A stretch of 64,000 nucleotides of DNA from NCBI RefSeq assembly GCF_015500095.1, contig NZ_CP062983.1, positions 5,084,001 to 5,148,000 on the forward strand. Reading direction: 5' to 3'. The notes under the pieces are model-generated. The model made no database searches and was not told the origin of the DNA. It was given only the letters and a program-made list of their open reading frames with translations. This stretch comes from Phototrophicus methaneseepsis (GTDB lineage Bacteria; Chloroflexota; Anaerolineae; Aggregatilineales; Phototrophicaceae). The translations under genes were made by a program, and so were the position numbers. This document shows, piece by piece, positions 61,721 through 64,000 of the stretch (position 1 is the stretch's first letter; every line of letters starts with the position of its first letter).

Positions 61721-62191
61721 CTAATCATTCTTGACAGGTGCGTTCACAGCCGCCAACGCCGCTTTCATACTTTCTTCAGGGCCAATGCCCACCTTAGAAT
61801 CGAGAATACGTCCCTCTTCGTCGATAGCCCAATAACTACGATTGGCAACCGGCATCTTGATGGGACCAATCCCCATACCCCAGGCATCCCATGCTTCCAG
61901 AACCTTATGGTCCACATCACTCAGGAGGTCATAGGTCAGGTTCTGCTCTCGCTTGAACTTTTGCAGGTCTTCCTGGTTATCACTGCTGATACCAAAAACA
62001 ACCGCGTTGGCATTCGTCATATCCGGCAGTGCATCACGGAAGCTACATGCCTGTGTGGTGCAACCAGGTGTGCTGGCCTTAGGGAAGGCGAAGATGACCA
62101 CTTTTTGGCCGCGATAATCACTGAGCTTCACAATTTCGCCATCTTGGTTCGGCAGTTCGAAATCAGGTACAAGATCACCCACCTGCAACAT
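61721..62191 (-). CDS. BCP/PrxQ-type peroxiredoxin 2
   Basis: 156 aa. Cys44 and Cys49 in [18 protein letters not shown]. The N-terminal half is nearly the same as that of the neighbour ([18 protein letters not shown]), showing tandem duplication. The central segment is altered: [30 protein letters not shown] differs from the standard GKTYEGVIRSTWIID motif. It is upstream of its copy on the same strand, so the two are likely co-transcribed. Confidence 0.93.
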   Translation of the reverse strand: MLQVGDLVPDFELPNQDGEIVKLSDYRGQKVVIFAFPKASTPGCTTQACSFRDALPDMTNANAVVFGISSDNQEDLQKFKREQNLTYDLLSDVDHKVLEAWDAWGMGIGPIKMPVANRSYWAIDEEGRILDSKVGIGPEESMKAALAAVNAPVKND

Positions 62192-62292
62192 AGGGTTTCT
62201 CCATCATGTAAAGTACAATCGGCTTTGATAATACCTCTTGTGATGGCATCAGCAAATGAAATCATGATGAGAGCTTGGCACTAGACGAGTTT

Positions 62293-63327
62293 TTATTCTG
62301 GCACTTGCCAAAGTCGTACAACACCATTTGTATCGATGGAAGCAATTAAACTCCCATCAGGGCTAAAAGCACAATCAGTAATCCCTGCACCCATATTCTC
62401 TAAATTAGCTAGCTGCCGTTGATCAGATACATCCCAAATGCGCATGGTTTCATCTAACCCACATGTGACTATCAGATCACCTGTTGGATTAAAGTCAACA
62501 CTCCATATCTCGCGACGATGATCTGATAATATACCAACCTCTAAGCCTGTCTCCGTATCCCATAAACGTGCAATCCGATCCTTCCCAACAGTTACTAATA
62601 AAGTACCTGTTGGATTAAAATCAATTTCAGTTATTGCTTCTCCATGATCAAGTGTATAAAGATGGTCTAGGTCTTCTTTCTCGGGTCCCCAAATATATGC
62701 ATGACCATCCCATGTACCTGCTGCAAACAACATATCGTCAGATGCAAACGCAATTCCGTCAACTCCACCGCTCAGTTCTACAGAACGCAACTCATTAGCG
62801 GTACCGGTCTCTAAAAGAGAGGCCACATCCCAAAACACAATGTTTCGATCGTTACCTCCTCCAGCAGTGGCTAATATCTCGCCATTATTGGCGAATTTGA
62901 TGCTGATGATGTCATCGAAATGCCCATTTAAGATGGTAATTTCTTCAAATGTTTCCATACTCCAGATTTTTGCTCGTGCAGTTTCATCCCAGGAACCAGA
63001 AACAAGCAAAGCTCCATCTGGACTAAAAGCAAGTTCTAAAACGCTGCCATCATGCGCAGGAATTTCTTGTACTAATTCAAGTGTTTCCACATCCCATAAG
63101 CGGATAATGCCATCATCTGACCCTGTAGCTAAAAGTGTACTATCAGGGCTAAAAGCTACGGATCTTCCCCAAGGTTCATGAACACTAGAAGAAAAAAATT
63201 CCTGTATACTTTCCACCGTTTCAGCTGTAATAGGTGCTACATTACCTCTATCTTGGGCGCTAATAATAGGAACAAAACATAATAACCCTAAACAAAACAG
63301 TGAAAATTTTAGGTTGTAAAAAGTCAT
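62293..63327 (-). CDS. Secreted WD40-repeat protein
   Basis: 344 aa from ATG 63327 (GGAG 11 bases upstream), with a signal peptide (FSLFCLGLLCFVPIISAQD). Six or seven WD units: GRSVAFSPDSTLLATGSDDGIIRLWDVETLELVQEI, LELAFSPDGALLVSGSWDETARAKIWSMET, SVDFNPTGDLIVTCGLDETMRIWDVSD, DCAFSPDGSLIASIDTNGVVRLWQV. The propeller is complete. Base composition is richer in A/T than the flanks and the codons are A/T-ending, unlike the surrounding genes. It may mediate binding at the cell surface. Confidence 0.88.
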   Translation of the reverse strand: MTFYNLKFSLFCLGLLCFVPIISAQDRGNVAPITAETVESIQEFFSSSVHEPWGRSVAFSPDSTLLATGSDDGIIRLWDVETLELVQEIPAHDGSVLELAFSPDGALLVSGSWDETARAKIWSMETFEEITILNGHFDDIISIKFANNGEILATAGGGNDRNIVFWDVASLLETGTANELRSVELSGGVDGIAFASDDMLFAAGTWDGHAYIWGPEKEDLDHLYTLDHGEAITEIDFNPTGTLLVTVGKDRIARLWDTETGLEVGILSDHRREIWSVDFNPTGDLIVTCGLDETMRIWDVSDQRQLANLENMGAGITDCAFSPDGSLIASIDTNGVVRLWQVPE

Positions 63328-63373
63328 AATACAAATCTCCATGATATGTTAAAGAAAAGAGTAGGACGTGTTT

Positions 63374-63763
63374 TTATCTGCTAGAAGCTGTTCCAGTTGG
63401 CGTCGGTGTATCAAAACAAGAAAGACGAAATGAACACGCTGTACCCGTAACTTGAGGTGTTGTTTCAAAATCAGTATCTCTGATCAAGGTACTTGTAGCT
63501 TGAAGTGTAGGTGTTACCATTCCCGGTATTAAAGTTGGCGATATGGGTACCATAGTCTCTGGGGTTCCTGTTATCACTAAAGGCGGCAAATCGCTATTAA
63601 CTACAATATTAACCGTGATAACAATAGATATTGACAAAGCGAAAAAAAGGCTGAATGCAATTGTAAGCGTTAATACAGGGGACTCTCGCAACTGATCTAG
63701 CAGCCACAAAACAATTTCATGTATACATGGTCTTCCCTGGTTCTTTTTCTTCTTTTCTTCCAT
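63374..63763 (-). CDS. Small membrane protein with Thr/Pro-rich exterior
   Basis: 129 aa. A charged N-terminus (MEEKKKKNQGRP), one transmembrane helix (about residues 30-57, LTLTIAFSLFFALSISIVITVNI) and an exterior rich in Thr/Pro (TGTPETMVPISPTLIPGMVTPT, PTPTGTASS) with two Cys. No family recognised. It lies 46 bases upstream of the WD40 gene on the same strand and shares its low GC, so the two probably arrived or act together. Confidence 0.65.
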   Translation of the reverse strand: MEEKKKKNQGRPCIHEIVLWLLDQLRESPVLTLTIAFSLFFALSISIVITVNIVVNSDLPPLVITGTPETMVPISPTLIPGMVTPTLQATSTLIRDTDFETTPQVTGTACSFRLSCFDTPTPTGTASSR

Positions 63764-63813
63764 GTGTTAATACTCGCCTAAATAAGTAGACTGACAGCAT
63801 TTGAGAAATGAAC

Positions 63814-64000
63814 ATGACTCAACAGAATGTTACTAAATTTTATGACGCATTTGCAAGCGATTATACGGCCATCTTCGCAGATTGGATGGCCTCTGTAACG
63901 CGGCAAGGCAAAAATTTAGCGGATTTGCTGACGCAGATCGGCTATGCACCTGGCAGGTCGCTCCGTGATGTGACCTGTGGCGTAGGCACCCAGACGTTCG
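63814..64000 (+). CDS. Class I SAM-dependent methyltransferase (partial, runs off the window)
   Basis: The first 62 codons are visible, MTQQNVTKFYDAFASDYTAIF and then SLRDVTCGVGTQTF. The latter is motif I of class I methyltransferases (normally LLDVGCGxGxxT). An ATG two codons upstream (63808) is also possible, but GAGAA is better spaced for 63814. The substrate cannot be told from this fragment. Confidence 0.8.
   Translation, partial: MTQQNVTKFYDAFASDYTAIFADWMASVTRQGKNLADLLTQIGYAPGRSLRDVTCGVGTQTF

Noticed and set aside
1-64000. CRISPR array, prophage, insertion sequence, rRNA operon
   Set aside because: No regularly spaced repeats, transposase, integrase, phage structural genes or rRNA sequence were seen anywhere in the window.

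Overview
The window is a bacterial chromosome segment of about 53% GC (by eye) with dense coding on both strands. No phage, insertion sequence, CRISPR array or plasmid gene was recognised. Several traits point to the phylum Chloroflexota, most likely an Anaerolineae-type lineage: many secreted or lipoproteins with Pro/Thr-rich linkers, RskA-type and other ECF anti-sigma systems, a translin-family protein next to DUF3467, and head-GIN, DUF554 and DUF983 proteins. This is an inference from gene content. No 16S gene is present to confirm it.

Layout. 0-3.7 kb: a degenerate histidine-kinase-like protein, a DUF554 membrane protein, a head-GIN lipoprotein and a secreted PPC-like protein. 3.8-7.2 kb: the ribosomal stalk genes rplJ-rplL behind a strong promoter and an L10-type leader with a built-in attenuator, then a sugar-nucleotidyltransferase and an overlapping DUF3467-translin pair. 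7.1-14 kb: DUF983, a small STAS-like protein, a heterodimeric ABC exporter, an APC permease and ssb. 14-22.5 kb: housekeeping and metabolic genes (YkgJ-type Cys protein, M20 dipeptidase, gatB, two DinB proteins, a VOC protein, a TPR protein, an aminotransferase). 22.8-28.5 kb: an ECF sigma/RskA pair with two small membrane proteins, a single-domain response regulator, mscL and a P1-family (DmpA-like) peptidase. 28.5-37.7 kb: greA, two repeat-built secreted proteins, a second ECF sigma/anti-sigma pair, a possible Nudix-like protein and a TPR-membrane-hydrolase-like fusion. 37.7-49.4 kb: homoserine dehydrogenase, a receiver-kinase protein, PspA and a membrane coiled-coil protein, an HtrA protease, a 2OG-Fe dioxygenase, a beta-propeller protein and an OmpR-type two-component system.

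49.5-58.7 kb is the clearest functional unit. It holds an MFS carrier, a GH130-like protein, a LacI-type regulator, a sugar ABC importer (binding protein and two permeases, no ATPase), a second GH130-like protein and a GH43-like protein. The divergent GH130/lacI gap carries a 14-bp palindrome with the CG-centred core typical of LacI-family operators. The cluster looks like an uptake and phosphorolysis/hydrolysis locus for a beta-mannoside or similar oligosaccharide. 58.8-64 kb: tRNA-Gln(TTG) with its promoter, an SH3-domain lipoprotein, a small protein resembling a degenerate galactokinase N-domain, tandem BCP-type peroxiredoxins, an AT-richer pair of surface-protein genes and the start of a methyltransferase.

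The most unusual items are: a secreted protein whose RPxxW motif recurs with an exact 36-residue period inside a 164-residue duplication; several apparently catalytically dead members of enzyme families (histidine kinase, alpha/beta hydrolase, galactokinase); the translin/DUF3467 pair; and a hairpin between the sugar-binding protein gene and its first permease gene.
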